Origin: Myxococcales bacterium
Lineage (GTDB): Bacteria > Myxococcota_A > Polyangia > Polyangiales > Polyangiaceae
Length of the DNA stretch: 64,000 nt
NCBI GenBank assembly: GCA_016794345.1
Contig: JAEUKE010000066.1
Location: 1-64,000, forward strand
Reading direction: 5' to 3'
In this document: piece by piece, positions 1 through 6,845 of the stretch
Layout: every line of letters starts with the position of its first letter
Position numbering within the stretch: the stretch's first letter is position 1
The notes under the pieces: generated by a model
What the model was told of the DNA's origin: nothing
The model's database searches: none
Seen by the model: the letters and a program-made list of their open reading frames with translations, nothing else
Position numbers and translations under genes: made by a program

Positions 1-72
1 GGCCGACCTCGCGAGCGCCGACAAGCATGCTCGTGCGTCTCTCTCATCCACGATCTTCCGCAGTTCCGACAT
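1..72 (-). CDS. 5' end of an unidentified element gene, cut by the window edge
   Basis: An ATG at 72 is preceded by a strong ribosome binding site (GGAGGTGACCG before ATG on the minus strand), and the frame stays open to base 1. The visible 24 residues start MSELRKIVDERDA and are rich in charged and alanine residues. They are too few to assign a family. The start lies 37 nt after the stop of the neighbouring upstream gene, so the two are probably cotranscribed. Confidence 0.5.
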   Translation of the reverse strand, partial: MSELRKIVDERDARACLSALARSA

Positions 73-108
73 CGGTCACCTCCGCGTCGGAGGCTCGGAG
101 CGCGGGAG

Positions 109-696
109 CTACGCGTCATCCCGGTGTCGCTGATGGGTCACCTTGCTGAAGGCTTCGAGGACCCGCAGGGCATCCTGCTGGGAGAACGCTCCCGGGCAGC
201 CGTAAACCTCCTGAAGCGCCATGTAGGCCTCAACGGCGGAGTCGTAGGCACGGGCTGCCTCCCAGAGCCCAGCCTTCATGAGCTTCTTCCTCCTCCGGTC
301 GTAGGCGGCCTTCCACGCCTTGTACTCCTCGCTCGAGTGTCTGAAGTACGACCAGACGGAGTTCGCCTGCTTGAATTCCGGCGTGGCCCATACGGCCGCA
401 CGCCAGTCGGACACGGACATGCCGCTCTCACGGCCGTCGCCAAGCTCAAGCCGAGCCGCCCGCTGGAGGAGGACCCAGGCGCGCTCGACCTTCTCGGCGT
501 CGGCCTGGAGCCTCGGCCGGTCGGGGTCGTGGTCGCCCTTGGGCTTGGCGAGCATGGTGAAGGCAACGAGGGCCTTTCCGGTGCGCGAGCGAATGGGCTC
601 CGGCAATCGGTCGACCCAGTCGGGGAGGGTCTTCTGCTGCTGTGACGATTTCGGCGGCCGACCCCGACGGGGCGGTGTATTGGATAGCTCAGGCAT
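109..696 (-). CDS. Hypothetical element protein with an AT-hook-like N-terminus
   Basis: This codes for about 195 residues. The ATG at 696 is chosen because GGAGGAGAGCT stands just before it; the frame is open further upstream but has no comparable site. Residues 9-15 include RRGRPPK, an AT-hook-like GRP core that can bind the DNA minor groove. The middle is rich in Trp, Lys and Arg and the C-terminal third is helical. I do not recognise the family. The AT-hook-like motif suggests a DNA-associated role in the element, but nothing more specific can be claimed. Confidence 0.6.
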   Translation of the reverse strand: MPELSNTPPRRGRPPKSSQQQKTLPDWVDRLPEPIRSRTGKALVAFTMLAKPKGDHDPDRPRLQADAEKVERAWVLLQRAARLELGDGRESGMSVSDWRAAVWATPEFKQANSVWSYFRHSSEEYKAWKAAYDRRRKKLMKAGLWEAARAYDSAVEAYMALQEVYGCPGAFSQQDALRVLEAFSKVTHQRHRDDA

Positions 697-710
697 AGCT
701 CTCCTCCAGG

Positions 711-740
711 AAGAGGGCCCGGGTGCAACCAGGCCCTCTT
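711..740. terminator. Nine-bp-stem hairpin between two element genes
   Basis: AAGAGGGCC and GGCCCTCTT form perfect arms around a 12-nt loop. On the plus strand a T-rich stretch follows (TTCGTCATTTT). On the minus strand, where the flanking genes lie, there is no T-tract and the hairpin ends about 15 nt before the next start codon. It could be a terminator or could influence translation of the 109-696 gene. Confidence 0.4.
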
Positions 741-800
741 CGTCATTTTGGTCTCTAGGCCTCATCAACGAAGACGCTGTCGTTGAGGTCCCATCGCTTC

Positions 801-1049
801 TCAGAGCCCCTCGATGGCGGTGTAGACCTCGTCCAGCTCCTCCGGCGTCATGTCCTCGACCTTCTTCAGCTCGGTGACGACCGTGCGTCCGCCGAGCTGA
901 AGGCCGAGGGCCTCTGCAAGGAGCCGATCGGCCAAGAGACCGATCGTCATGCCGTCCGCCTTCGCCGCCTGCTCGCGCAACGCTCGAGCGATCCGCACGT
1001 CCACAGCGATCGTCCTCGTGGTCCTGTTCTTCGTGATCTCGGTGTTCAT
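801..1049 (-). CDS. Small ribbon-helix-helix-like protein
   Basis: An 82-residue protein that starts at the ATG at 1049 behind a strong site (GGGAGGAGACCCG). Residues 10-50 have the strand-helix-helix layout of CopG/Arc-type regulators: a short polar strand (RTTRTIAVDV), an alanine-rich helix, then a second helix ending LLAEALGL. The last 30 residues are acidic. Such proteins bind operators as dimers, often regulating their own promoter, and an inverted repeat lies upstream at 1203-1228. A regulator or antitoxin is plausible; no toxin partner is evident next to it. Confidence 0.6.
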   Translation of the reverse strand: MNTEITKNRTTRTIAVDVRIARALREQAAKADGMTIGLLADRLLAEALGLQLGGRTVVTELKKVEDMTPEELDEVYTAIEGL

Positions 1050-1202
1050 CGGGTCTCCTCCCGGGCAACACCACCACCGCGACGGGACGCACCTATGGTC
1101 CCCCCGTGGGAATGGTGCGCCCGCTCTTCCTGGGGCTCGGTCTCGGAGGATCCAGCGGCCGTGGGCTGGTTCTGGTCAGCGCGTCAGGGCGCTGAATCCG
1201 AG

Positions 1203-1228
1203 GTTACCGTTATAACGCTGTACGGTAA
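1203..1228. promoter_or_regulatory. Putative operator: TTACCGT inverted repeat around CGTTATAACG
   Basis: TTACCGT (1204-1210) and ACGGTAA (1222-1228) are perfect 7-bp arms, 11 nt apart. A perfect 10-bp palindrome CGTTATAACG lies at 1208-1217. It falls in the 224-nt gap upstream of the minus-strand gene at 801-1049. The sequence GTTACCGTTAT at 1203-1213 recurs with one change at 2925-2935 upstream of other genes of the element, which suggests a shared regulator. Confidence 0.45.
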
Positions 1229-1273
1229 TGGCCCTTGCAGGCCTGTCAAGCAACGCGATCGAGGCTGGTCGGT

Positions 1274-2104
1274 TTAATCGTCAAGAATCAGCTCGTACCG
1301 TGAGCCCACGCTCATGGTCACCTTCCTCCGCTTCGGTCGCCGGTCGATCATCGCAGACATGTCGTCGATGCGATCGATACGCGTGAGCGCACGTGCCTCT
1401 TCGATGCGCTTGGCCGTCGCAGCCGCAGCGGCGTCACGCTCCGCCGCGATGACCTTCCGGCGCTCCGCACGGGCCAAGCGCTCTTCCTTAATTTTTTCGA
1501 CCTCGGCCTGGATGAGCGGGACGTCCTCCAGGAGCCAGAGCTTCTCGTCGATGTCGCGACGACGGTGACCATGACCGATCCGGTAACTGAGGATGCCGAC
1601 ATGCGGGACGCCCAAGCGCTCGGCCGCGCGGCGAACGTCCGACGTCGGACGGGCGATCTCGGTCGTCAGCACCGATCCCGGCGGCGCCTCGAGCCCGCAC
1701 CACGCGCGGCCGATCGCCCGAGCCGTGACCACGTCTCCACGCTCCCGGGCCTCGCTCAGGTCCTGTGCCGCACGGCGCAGCCGCTGGACTCGGATCATGG
1801 TGGACGTGTAGGTGCGCCACTGCTCGATCCGGCGGTGGTGTGCGTCTACCAGACGGGTCCAGTACCGGCGCCACTCCTTGGCTTGGGGCTCTTCGAGCGC
1901 GTCGGCAAGTCCGCATCGGTCGATCGCAGCAGTGAGCCCATCCGGGTCGATGCCAGACGCGATGGCATCGACAAGGCGGTAGCTCATCTCCGCGCCGTCT
2001 ACGTAGAGCTTGCGCGGCTCGGCGGGTCCGAGGTTGCTCGGGTCGGGGATGTTCCACCCATGGACGGGGTGGTGAATGCAGCGGACGAGTTCGGGGGCGA
2101 TCAT
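1274..2104 (-). CDS. Hypothetical element protein with a charged coiled-coil C-terminus
   Basis: About 276 residues from the ATG at 2104; a TTG at 2116 in the same frame is an alternative, and neither has a clear ribosome binding site. The first 80 residues contain a HPVHGWN segment and several prolines. The middle has an Arg/Gln-rich helical stretch. From about residue 190 the protein is dominated by long runs of Glu, Lys, Arg and Ala typical of a coiled coil. I do not recognise a family. It is bounded by small minus-strand genes of the same element. Confidence 0.55.
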   Translation of the reverse strand: MIAPELVRCIHHPVHGWNIPDPSNLGPAEPRKLYVDGAEMSYRLVDAIASGIDPDGLTAAIDRCGLADALEEPQAKEWRRYWTRLVDAHHRRIEQWRTYTSTMIRVQRLRRAAQDLSEARERGDVVTARAIGRAWCGLEAPPGSVLTTEIARPTSDVRRAAERLGVPHVGILSYRIGHGHRRRDIDEKLWLLEDVPLIQAEVEKIKEERLARAERRKVIAAERDAAAAATAKRIEEARALTRIDRIDDMSAMIDRRPKRRKVTMSVGSRYELILDD

Positions 2105-2202
2105 TTGAATGTCCAATCTTGGGAGAGAAAGACGCGGGGCTTTTGCCCTCGGCCTAGCCGCTCAGCGACATCGCCAGGACACCACCCACACGCACGACAG
2201 AG

Positions 2203-2583
2203 TCAGTTCGCCTGGCTCACCTCGCTGAGCCAGTGCTCCTTCGTCACGCCGGGCGAGCCCTCCAGGATGAGCAGCGCCGCGTAGAGCTGCTCGATCACAT
2301 CATCGTCGGGGTCCTCCTCGAGCCAGCGCTCGACGATCCCGAGGATGTCGTCCTGGGCGTCTCCGTGGAGGAGGTGCGCAAGGGTGGTGATGCGGCTCAT
2401 GTGCGCCTCGTCGTCCAGGTCGAGGACATCGACGACGTCGCGGACCGACTCGACGCACTGGGCGATGGCCACCATCACGAGGTCAATGTGAGCCTCCCGA
2501 GCATGCTGCTCGGTCTCGTGCTGCTGCCAGCGCCGGACGGAGCGACGAGCGCGGGATTGGAGGAAGTCGAGGGTGGTGTTCAC
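2203..2583 (-). CDS. Hypothetical acidic element protein, translationally coupled to the upstream gene
   Basis: About 126 residues. The GTG at 2583 overlaps the TGA of the upstream gene as GTGA, an arrangement usual for translational coupling, so I prefer it to the earlier ATG at 2616. The protein starts VNTTLDFLQSRARRS and is basic for 30 residues; the rest is acidic and probably all helical, with an EEDPDDD run near residue 90. It has no signal peptide or membrane segment. The function is unknown. Confidence 0.6.
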   Translation of the reverse strand: MNTTLDFLQSRARRSVRRWQQHETEQHAREAHIDLVMVAIAQCVESVRDVVDVLDLDDEAHMSRITTLAHLLHGDAQDDILGIVERWLEEDPDDDVIEQLYAALLILEGSPGVTKEHWLSEVSQAN

Positions 2584-2900
2584 GACTGGGCCTCCTGCCC
2601 GAGCACCTCGACGCATGCCTCCTCGGCGAGCCGGCGCTGCTCGGCCAGGGCCTCCGAGCCGGAGACAAGCCGAGCACGCCAGACCAGCCGATCGTCGTCT
2701 GCAATGGCCTCCCAGCCCGCAGCGCTCTGGACGATCCGCACGTGGCTAAACTGTTGGAGGACGAGGAGCGCCTGATCCGCGGGGAAAATGTCGGTCCCGA
2801 TCGGCACGTCGCCGTCCAACGTCGGCGCATAGAAGGTCCGGAGCAGGTAGGCCCGGTCGGGATCGATCTCGTGCTCATCCAGTGCAGTCGGCGTGTTCAT
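2580..2900 (-). CDS. Hypothetical element protein
   Basis: About 106 residues from the ATG at 2900, which has GGAGAAAACGAAT directly before it; an ATG at 2915 falls inside that site. The protein mixes short strands and helices (IFPADQALLVLQQF, WEAIADDD) and looks like a small globular cytoplasmic protein. I do not recognise the family. Its stop codon overlaps the start of the next gene by GTGA, so the two are likely made together, and the GTTACTGTTAT motif lies 25 nt upstream of its start. Confidence 0.6.
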   Translation of the reverse strand: MNTPTALDEHEIDPDRAYLLRTFYAPTLDGDVPIGTDIFPADQALLVLQQFSHVRIVQSAAGWEAIADDDRLVWRARLVSGSEALAEQRRLAEEACVEVLGQEAQS

Positions 2901-2924
2901 ATTCGTTTTCTCCATCTCTATGAC

Positions 2925-2935
2925 GTTACTGTTAT
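2925..2935. promoter_or_regulatory. Second copy of the GTTACYGTTAT motif
   Basis: GTTACTGTTAT lies in the 40-nt gap between the gene at 2941-3243 and the start at 2900. It differs by one base from GTTACCGTTAT at 1203-1213 and has the same orientation relative to the downstream gene. It is a candidate operator or promoter part for the 2900-2203 gene pair. Confidence 0.35.
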
Positions 2936-2940
2936 CGTGC

Positions 2941-3243
2941 TCACGCGAAGGGATTCGGCATCGCGTCGAGGTCGGCGTTCGGGTCGATCTCCGGCTTCTT
3001 GGCGGCCTTCTTCGCCGCCTTGGGGCCGAGGACGCTGCCATCGGGCCCGTGGTGGAGACGCAGAGCCTCCCGCGGGGGCTTCGCGGTGTCCTCGACGCCC
3101 TCCGCATCGAGGAGGCGGAGCAAGGCCATCCGGCACACGTCGCTGCGGCTCACCCGCAGGCCCGTGCGGCGGGACATACTCTCGGCGTAGGTCTCAGCCC
3201 GGGCGATCATGTCCTCGGGCACTCGAATGAGAATCTCGCGCAT
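2941..3243 (-). CDS. Ribbon-helix-helix protein with a basic C-terminus
   Basis: A 100-residue protein starting at the ATG at 3243, with AAAGGA about ten nt before it. Residues 1-45 read as strand (REILIRVPEDM), helix (IARAETYAESMSRRTG) and helix (SRSDVCRMALLRLLDAE), the layout of ribbon-helix-helix DNA-binding proteins. A Lys/Ala-rich stretch (AAKKAAKKPE) follows near residue 75. It probably regulates element transcription or helps partition or excision. It is the second such protein in the element, the first being at 801-1049. Confidence 0.65.
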   Translation of the reverse strand: MREILIRVPEDMIARAETYAESMSRRTGLRVSRSDVCRMALLRLLDAEGVEDTAKPPREALRLHHGPDGSVLGPKAAKKAAKKPEIDPNADLDAMPNPFA

Positions 3244-3398
3244 GGCTTCTTGGTCCTTTCATACACCGGCGCGCGGCCGGTCTCAGATGACTCGACCATA
3301 TCGCCGCCATCATTGCCCGCAATGGCACCCACCGCAGATCGGTCGGAGCGCGTCTCACGTGGCGAGACGTTCAACCCTAATTTGATCCACCCCCTCGA

Positions 3399-3439
3399 GA
3401 TTCACGGATCGGGCCTGTTTAATGCTCGATCCGTGAATC
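3399..3439. terminator. Perfect 13-bp inverted repeat (hairpin or operator)
   Basis: GATTCACGGATCG (3399-3411) and CGATCCGTGAATC (3427-3439) are perfect complements separated by 15 nt. It lies 23 nt beyond the stop of the minus-strand gene at 3462-3635 and 156 nt before the next start at 3243. No T-tract follows on the minus strand, so it may be an operator rather than a terminator. CTCGA flanks both arms. Confidence 0.45.
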
Positions 3440-3461
3440 CTCGAATTGTGAGAATGGGGGA

Positions 3462-3635
3462 TCAGGTTTCAGGGTCGCCTGAAAGTTGGGTGGTGGGGTT
3501 GGAATCGGCCGTGTCGATTTTCTCGGCGTCGTCGTCTCGAGCCGCCACCACGGCGATCATCTCGATGACGTTGGGCTTCGGCTCCTCGAGATCGAGGTCC
3601 GTGACGACAGGCTTGCGGCGCGGACGAGGCTTCAT
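3462..3635 (-). CDS. Small hypothetical element protein
   Basis: Fifty-seven residues from the ATG at 3635, which overlaps the TGA of the upstream gene as ATGA. The N-terminus is basic (MKPRPRRKPVV) and the rest is acidic and low in complexity. It has no recognisable domain. The coupled start and position in the minus-strand set support it as a real gene. A 7-bp hairpin (TTTCAGG/CCTGAAA, 3467-3484) lies at its very end. Confidence 0.5.
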   Translation of the reverse strand: MKPRPRRKPVVTDLDLEEPKPNVIEMIAVVAARDDDAEKIDTADSNPTTQLSGDPET

Positions 3636-4084
3636 CGAGTCACCGCCGCGCGAAGGATCGGCGTCGAGACGAACGCCACGTAGCACTTGTCTCCGTGACC
3701 ACGAACGTGGAGGTCAACGTTGACGTGCACACCGGGCATGATCTCGATCGCGTGCTTCTTCTTCGGAGGTCCCGCGTACGGTTGCACCACTCGGATCGAG
3801 ATGCAGCCGTCGGGGTCCCCCCAGTCAGAGAAGGCTCGTGCCTGAGCGTCCAGCGCGTCACAGAGCGCGAGACAGGTAGCAGCGTTCATCTTGATGGGCA
3901 GGTCGACTTCGTTCAGGTTGGTCGTCTCGTTCCGGGTGAGGTTGCGGACGAGGGCCGTGTCGATCTCCTCGTGTGGAGCGGCCTTCACTGCGACCGGGCG
4001 AAATCGGTTGTGAGGGAGGTCCTTCAGCTTCTCGGCTCGGCTCGGCGGACGCCCCGTGGCGGGGAGCTTCGGCTTGTTCTTCAT
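3632..4084 (-). CDS. Hypothetical element protein
   Basis: About 150 residues from the ATG at 4084, which has CGGAGATGAAC before it; an ATG at 4090 overlaps that site. The first 25 residues are basic and contain TGRPPSR, which resembles the AT-hook-like segment of the 109-696 gene. The C-terminal half has alternating strands (CISIRVVQPY, AIEIMPGVHVNVDLHV, CYVAFVSTPI) suggesting a compact beta domain. I do not recognise the family. It overlaps the next gene by four bases. Confidence 0.6.
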   Translation of the reverse strand: MKNKPKLPATGRPPSRAEKLKDLPHNRFRPVAVKAAPHEEIDTALVRNLTRNETTNLNEVDLPIKMNAATCLALCDALDAQARAFSDWGDPDGCISIRVVQPYAGPPKKKHAIEIMPGVHVNVDLHVRGHGDKCYVAFVSTPILRAAVTR

Positions 4085-4272
4085 GTTCATCTCCGTCTGG
4101 AGGACGAGGCTCGGCCTCGGCGACGCCGCCCGACCATCGAGCGGCGCCACCTCGGCACATCCCTTCGGGGCGCTTCCCCGGGCTTGGTCCCGGAGTCCTT
4201 CAGCGCCGCCTCGTCCTTCTGGTGTCCTTTACGAGCCCGGTTCGAGAAAATGAACCCGACCCCAAACTTTCG

Positions 4273-5448
4273 TCAGAGGGCTGCAAAAACGGCCACGGCC
4301 GCCTTCGCCCGGGTCTTGCTCGCATGGGCGTAGCGCTGGGTCGTGCTGAGGTCCGCGTGGCCGAGGAGGTCCTTCACCGTGATCGCGTCGGCGCCCCCGC
4401 CGAACAGCTTCGTCGCGAAGTAGTGCCGCAGCCCGTGGTACCGACTCCCCACGATGCCAAGGCGCTTGCATGCTCTCTTGAGCGCCTGAAGTAGCCCGCT
4501 GTCACCCCACGGGGTCCCGTCGATCTTCGTGCAGACGTAGGCTTCCTCGTCCTTGCCCTCGACGGCTCGCTTCAGCATGACCGCAAGCGGCTCGGCGATC
4601 GGGATCTCGCGCTGGTGCCCCGACTTGGGGGCGTCCTCGACACCAGCCGTGCGGGCCAGACGGACGACGATCTTGCCGCGCTTGGTGTCCTTCACCCGCA
4701 ACGCTCTCGTCTCACCCGCCCTGAGGCCGGCGTAGACGGCGAGGGCGAAGGCCAACCGCGCAGAGCGCCGCTGGGCTGAGCGCACGGGGTACCGCTTCTC
4801 ATCATCAACCTCGTTGATGATCGCCTGGACATCCTCCTCGGAGGCAGCCTCGACCACGGTGCGCCCAACGCGGGGAAGGGGAGGGAGCTTCGGCAGCTCG
4901 TCGAGGTAGACGCCGGGCTTGCCGTCCGGCGTGGGCCCGACCGAGTTGAGGACCGTCCGGAGGATGATGTGGTGGTTCCGCCGCGTGCTCGGCCGCAGTC
5001 CACACTTCACCAGTGCCGTGTCCCAGGCCTCGACGGCGGCGTAGTTGATCGCCGCCAGCTTCACCCCGGCCCACCGGGCGACATGGGGGCCTTCCAGCAG
5101 CAACTCGTAGCCGAGCCGCGTGCTGGGCTTCTTCTTGGGCAGGGTGGCCTCCCGGAAGTGCTTCACCGCGTCGTCCCAGGTCGGCTCCTTCTTGCCCTCC
5201 GGGGAGGCCTGGGACGCCTCCACGCGGCGCTTAGGCCCCTTCGGCCGCTGCTCCGGGCGGACGAGGGGCTGGATGGTGCCGTGGGCGGTCCAGTAGTCGA
5301 TGATCTGCCGCTCCTCGGCCTCGGCAGCCGGACGCGTTTGGACCTGGGCTACCCGGCGGTACCGTTCGATAACGCCGTCAGCGGACCGGAACGTCCGGTC
5401 GATGACCCAATACTTCTGACCCTTGATGATGCGACGAGCGACGCTCAT
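4273..5448 (-). CDS. int: Tyrosine recombinase (integrase)
   Basis: About 391 residues. The start at 5448 is set by its ATGA overlap with the excisionase-like gene; the frame is open further upstream but that region codes for the neighbour in another frame. It catalyses site-specific recombination between the element and host attachment sites. The N-terminal part has a core-binding SAM-like domain; the C-terminal half carries the catalytic set: Arg in [12 protein letters not shown], a His-x-x-Arg in [12 protein letters not shown], and the nucleophile Tyr in TTQRYAHAS near the end. Its position about 130 nt from the tRNA fragment fits an integrase that targets that tRNA gene. Confidence 0.93.
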   Translation of the reverse strand: MSVARRIIKGQKYWVIDRTFRSADGVIERYRRVAQVQTRPAAEAEERQIIDYWTAHGTIQPLVRPEQRPKGPKRRVEASQASPEGKKEPTWDDAVKHFREATLPKKKPSTRLGYELLLEGPHVARWAGVKLAAINYAAVEAWDTALVKCGLRPSTRRNHHIILRTVLNSVGPTPDGKPGVYLDELPKLPPLPRVGRTVVEAASEEDVQAIINEVDDEKRYPVRSAQRRSARLAFALAVYAGLRAGETRALRVKDTKRGKIVVRLARTAGVEDAPKSGHQREIPIAEPLAVMLKRAVEGKDEEAYVCTKIDGTPWGDSGLLQALKRACKRLGIVGSRYHGLRHYFATKLFGGGADAITVKDLLGHADLSTTQRYAHASKTRAKAAVAVFAAL

Positions 5449-5663
5449 GGCCCGGCTCCTTCCGTCCACCTCGAGCTGAGGAGGACTTTCCAGTTCCGGC
5501 CGAGCTTCCGTGCCCTGATCCCGTCCAGCGTGGCTTCTACGACGCCGTCGGAGGCCTTCCGGGACGCTCGGGTGAGCTTCTTCCGGAGGGACTCTTCGGG
5601 TTCCCCAAGGACCTCGGCTGCCCGCGCCAGCGAGATCCACTTCCTAGGCTGAGATGCGCCCAT
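5445..5663 (-). CDS. Excisionase-like helix-turn-helix protein
   Basis: A 72-residue protein whose residues 9-60 look like the winged helix of MerR/Xis-type excisionases: [13 protein letters not shown] for the turn region and [12 protein letters not shown] for the wing. Proteins like this direct the integrase toward excision and often stand just upstream of it. The stop overlaps the integrase start as ATGA, so the two are cotranscribed and probably coupled. The start ATG at 5663 has GGAAATC before it. Direct repeats at 5705-5724, close upstream, may be its binding sites. Confidence 0.75.
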   Translation of the reverse strand: MGASQPRKWISLARAAEVLGEPEESLRKKLTRASRKASDGVVEATLDGIRARKLGRNWKVLLSSRWTEGAGP

Positions 5664-5704
5664 GATTTCCGATTACACCGGCCAGGGCGATCTTTGCGGC
5701 AACT

Positions 5705-5724
5705 TGGAAACCAACTGGAAACCA
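5705..5724. repeat. Two TGGAAACCA direct repeats, 11-bp spacing
   Basis: TGGAAACCA occurs at 5705-5713 and 5716-5724, one helical turn apart, between the excisionase-like start and the tRNA fragment. Such phased repeats near an attachment site are typical of Xis or integrase arm-binding sites. This role is inferred from position only. Confidence 0.5.
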
Positions 5725-5793
5725 CCCCTGAGGGGGCGATCTGCGGCTCCAAATTCCTGCGTCTCTTCAGTAACATGCAGCGTTGTAGCGGCG

Positions 5794-5838
5794 GGTTTCG
5801 TAAACCGTAGGTCTCGAGTTCAAGTCTCGAAGGTGGCT
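5794..5838 (+). other. Attachment site: 3' fragment of tRNA-Thr(CGU)
   Basis: The sequence contains an anticodon loop TTCGTAA (5797-5803, anticodon CGT), the 3' side of the anticodon stem, a perfect T-arm (TCGAG, loop TTCAAGT, CTCGA) and the 3' acceptor strand AGGTGGC with discriminator T at 5838, with no CCA encoded. The matching 5' acceptor strand GCCACCT and the D-arm are absent upstream, and the 5' side of the anticodon stem pairs only partly. It is therefore a tRNA 3' end left at the junction between element and chromosome, not an intact gene. Confidence 0.8.
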
Positions 5839-5855
5839 CTGAGTTCCTCCGTTCC

Positions 5856-5877
5856 GAGCGGGGCCCCAACCCCGCTC
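5856..5877 (+). terminator. Hairpin terminator of the original tRNA gene
   Basis: GAGCGGGG and CCCCGCTC form a perfect 8-bp stem with a six-nt loop, 18 nt after the tRNA end. The following bases contain only a few T. Its place suits the terminator of the tRNA-Thr transcription unit, which supports this side being the original chromosome. Confidence 0.6.
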
Positions 5878-6019
5878 GATGTTGGATGCGAGCGACCGGC
5901 CCGACCCGCCACGGCGGAGTCGGGCTTGGCGCTTCTTGTCGACGGCGCGAGATGGTCGAGTCTGCGGCCGAACATCAGCGGCGTCCGGGTTCGACCGTCG
6001 GGGGTAACATTGGCAACGG

Positions 6020-6313
6020 ATGAGCCGATGGGTGGTCGTGGTCGCCGTTGTCGCGCTCGGAGTCGGCGGCGTGCTGGTGCTCCGGCATCCCGGGGCAGAC
6101 GTCGTGTGTCCGCACGCGGTCGCGCTTCATCGCGGGCTGCCGAGCCAGCTCTCCGAGGACGAGGCTGCGGGGCTATGTCGAAGGATCGTGGAGGCGCAGG
6201 AGGCGCGTGAGACGCCATGGGCCTTTGCCGCGCAGATGCGCTGTTACGCCGACGCACGCTCGCCCGAGAGCTTCCACGACTGTGGCGGTGAGCTCTGCCA
6301 CTTCGGCGAATGA
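6020..6313 (+). CDS. Small membrane-anchored or secreted Cys-containing protein
   Basis: Ninety-seven residues. The N-terminus is one hydrophobic segment (residues 4-21, rich in Val, Leu and Gly) which could be a signal anchor. The remainder is about 75 residues with five Cys, two of them in the C-terminal DCGGELCHFGE, which suggests an extracytoplasmic domain held by disulfides. No family is recognised. It is the first host gene after the integration site. Confidence 0.6.
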   Translation: MSRWVVVVAVVALGVGGVLVLRHPGADVVCPHAVALHRGLPSQLSEDEAAGLCRRIVEAQEARETPWAFAAQMRCYADARSPESFHDCGGELCHFGE

Positions 6314-6436
6314 AGGCGCCGTTCGAAGGAAGTCGAGGCCTCTGCCCGTTGGGGGAAATACAGTGGCCAGCCCCGGTCAGTTTGCCCAGGAGAAGTGCAT
6401 AGACCTCTTCGACCACTCACCAAGAAGAGGTTACTC

Positions 6437-6805
6437 ATGAAGCGTCTTGCTCGAATCCTGATGATGATCTCCGTCCTGCCCGTGGGCGCCGTCGGTTGCG
6501 CGGTCGACGACGAAGGGGATGGCGACGAGGAGGAAGTGGACGTCGTCGACGAGGAGGTTGGCACCGACGCCGAGGCCCTCACGGCGACGCCGATGTGCGC
6601 AGATCTGGTCGTGCACCAGAAGCAGCAGAAGTTCTGCGGCCCCCAAGACGGCCCCTTCGACCTTTCACCAGTCGTGGTGCAATGCTCACGCACCTGCGTG
6701 ACCGAGCGCCATATCTCCTTCAACGGGCCGAGCGGCGACATCGAGTGCGTGGTGGACGGGACCGATTGCACCGCTTGGGATTGCCCGTCCTGCGACTACC
6801 CCTGA
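6437..6805 (+). CDS. Small lipoprotein with a Cys-rich domain
   Basis: About 122 residues from the ATG at 6437, with AGAGG six nt before it. The signal peptide ends in a lipobox (PVGAVGC), followed by a strongly acidic linker (DDEGDGDEEEVDVVDEE) that holds the domain off the membrane. The mature domain has eight Cys, the last in WDCPSCDYP, so it is probably disulfide-bonded. This pattern of lipobox, acidic linker and small Cys-rich domain is common among myxobacterial surface proteins. The function is unknown. Confidence 0.75.
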   Translation: MKRLARILMMISVLPVGAVGCAVDDEGDGDEEEVDVVDEEVGTDAEALTATPMCADLVVHQKQQKFCGPQDGPFDLSPVVVQCSRTCVTERHISFNGPSGDIECVVDGTDCTAWDCPSCDYP

Positions 6806-6845
6806 CCCGCGCCCAAGCCCGGCTTCCGTCGCGTGTCGGAGCCAC

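Larger units (their letters stand above)
1..5838. mobile_element. Right end of a tRNA-Thr-integrated mobile element (left end outside the window)
   Basis: A tyrosine integrase and an excisionase-like gene sit directly beside a 45-nt 3' tRNA fragment, the usual layout where a phage, integrative element or satellite enters a tRNA gene. All recognisable genes from the integrase to base 1 are on the minus strand, short, closely packed and of unknown function. No capsid, tail, conjugation or replication gene is visible here, so the type of element cannot be told. Because the fragment is the 3' half on the plus strand, an intact tRNA-Thr(CGU) is expected at the far end, left of base 1. Confidence 0.75.

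Noticed and set aside
109..4084. A toxin-antitoxin pair in the mobile element
   Set aside because: Ribbon-helix-helix proteins are present but neither has an adjacent gene that looks like a toxin.
5750..5838. A complete tRNA gene
   Set aside because: The 5' acceptor strand and D-arm are absent and the 5' side of the anticodon stem does not pair fully; only the 3' part is present.
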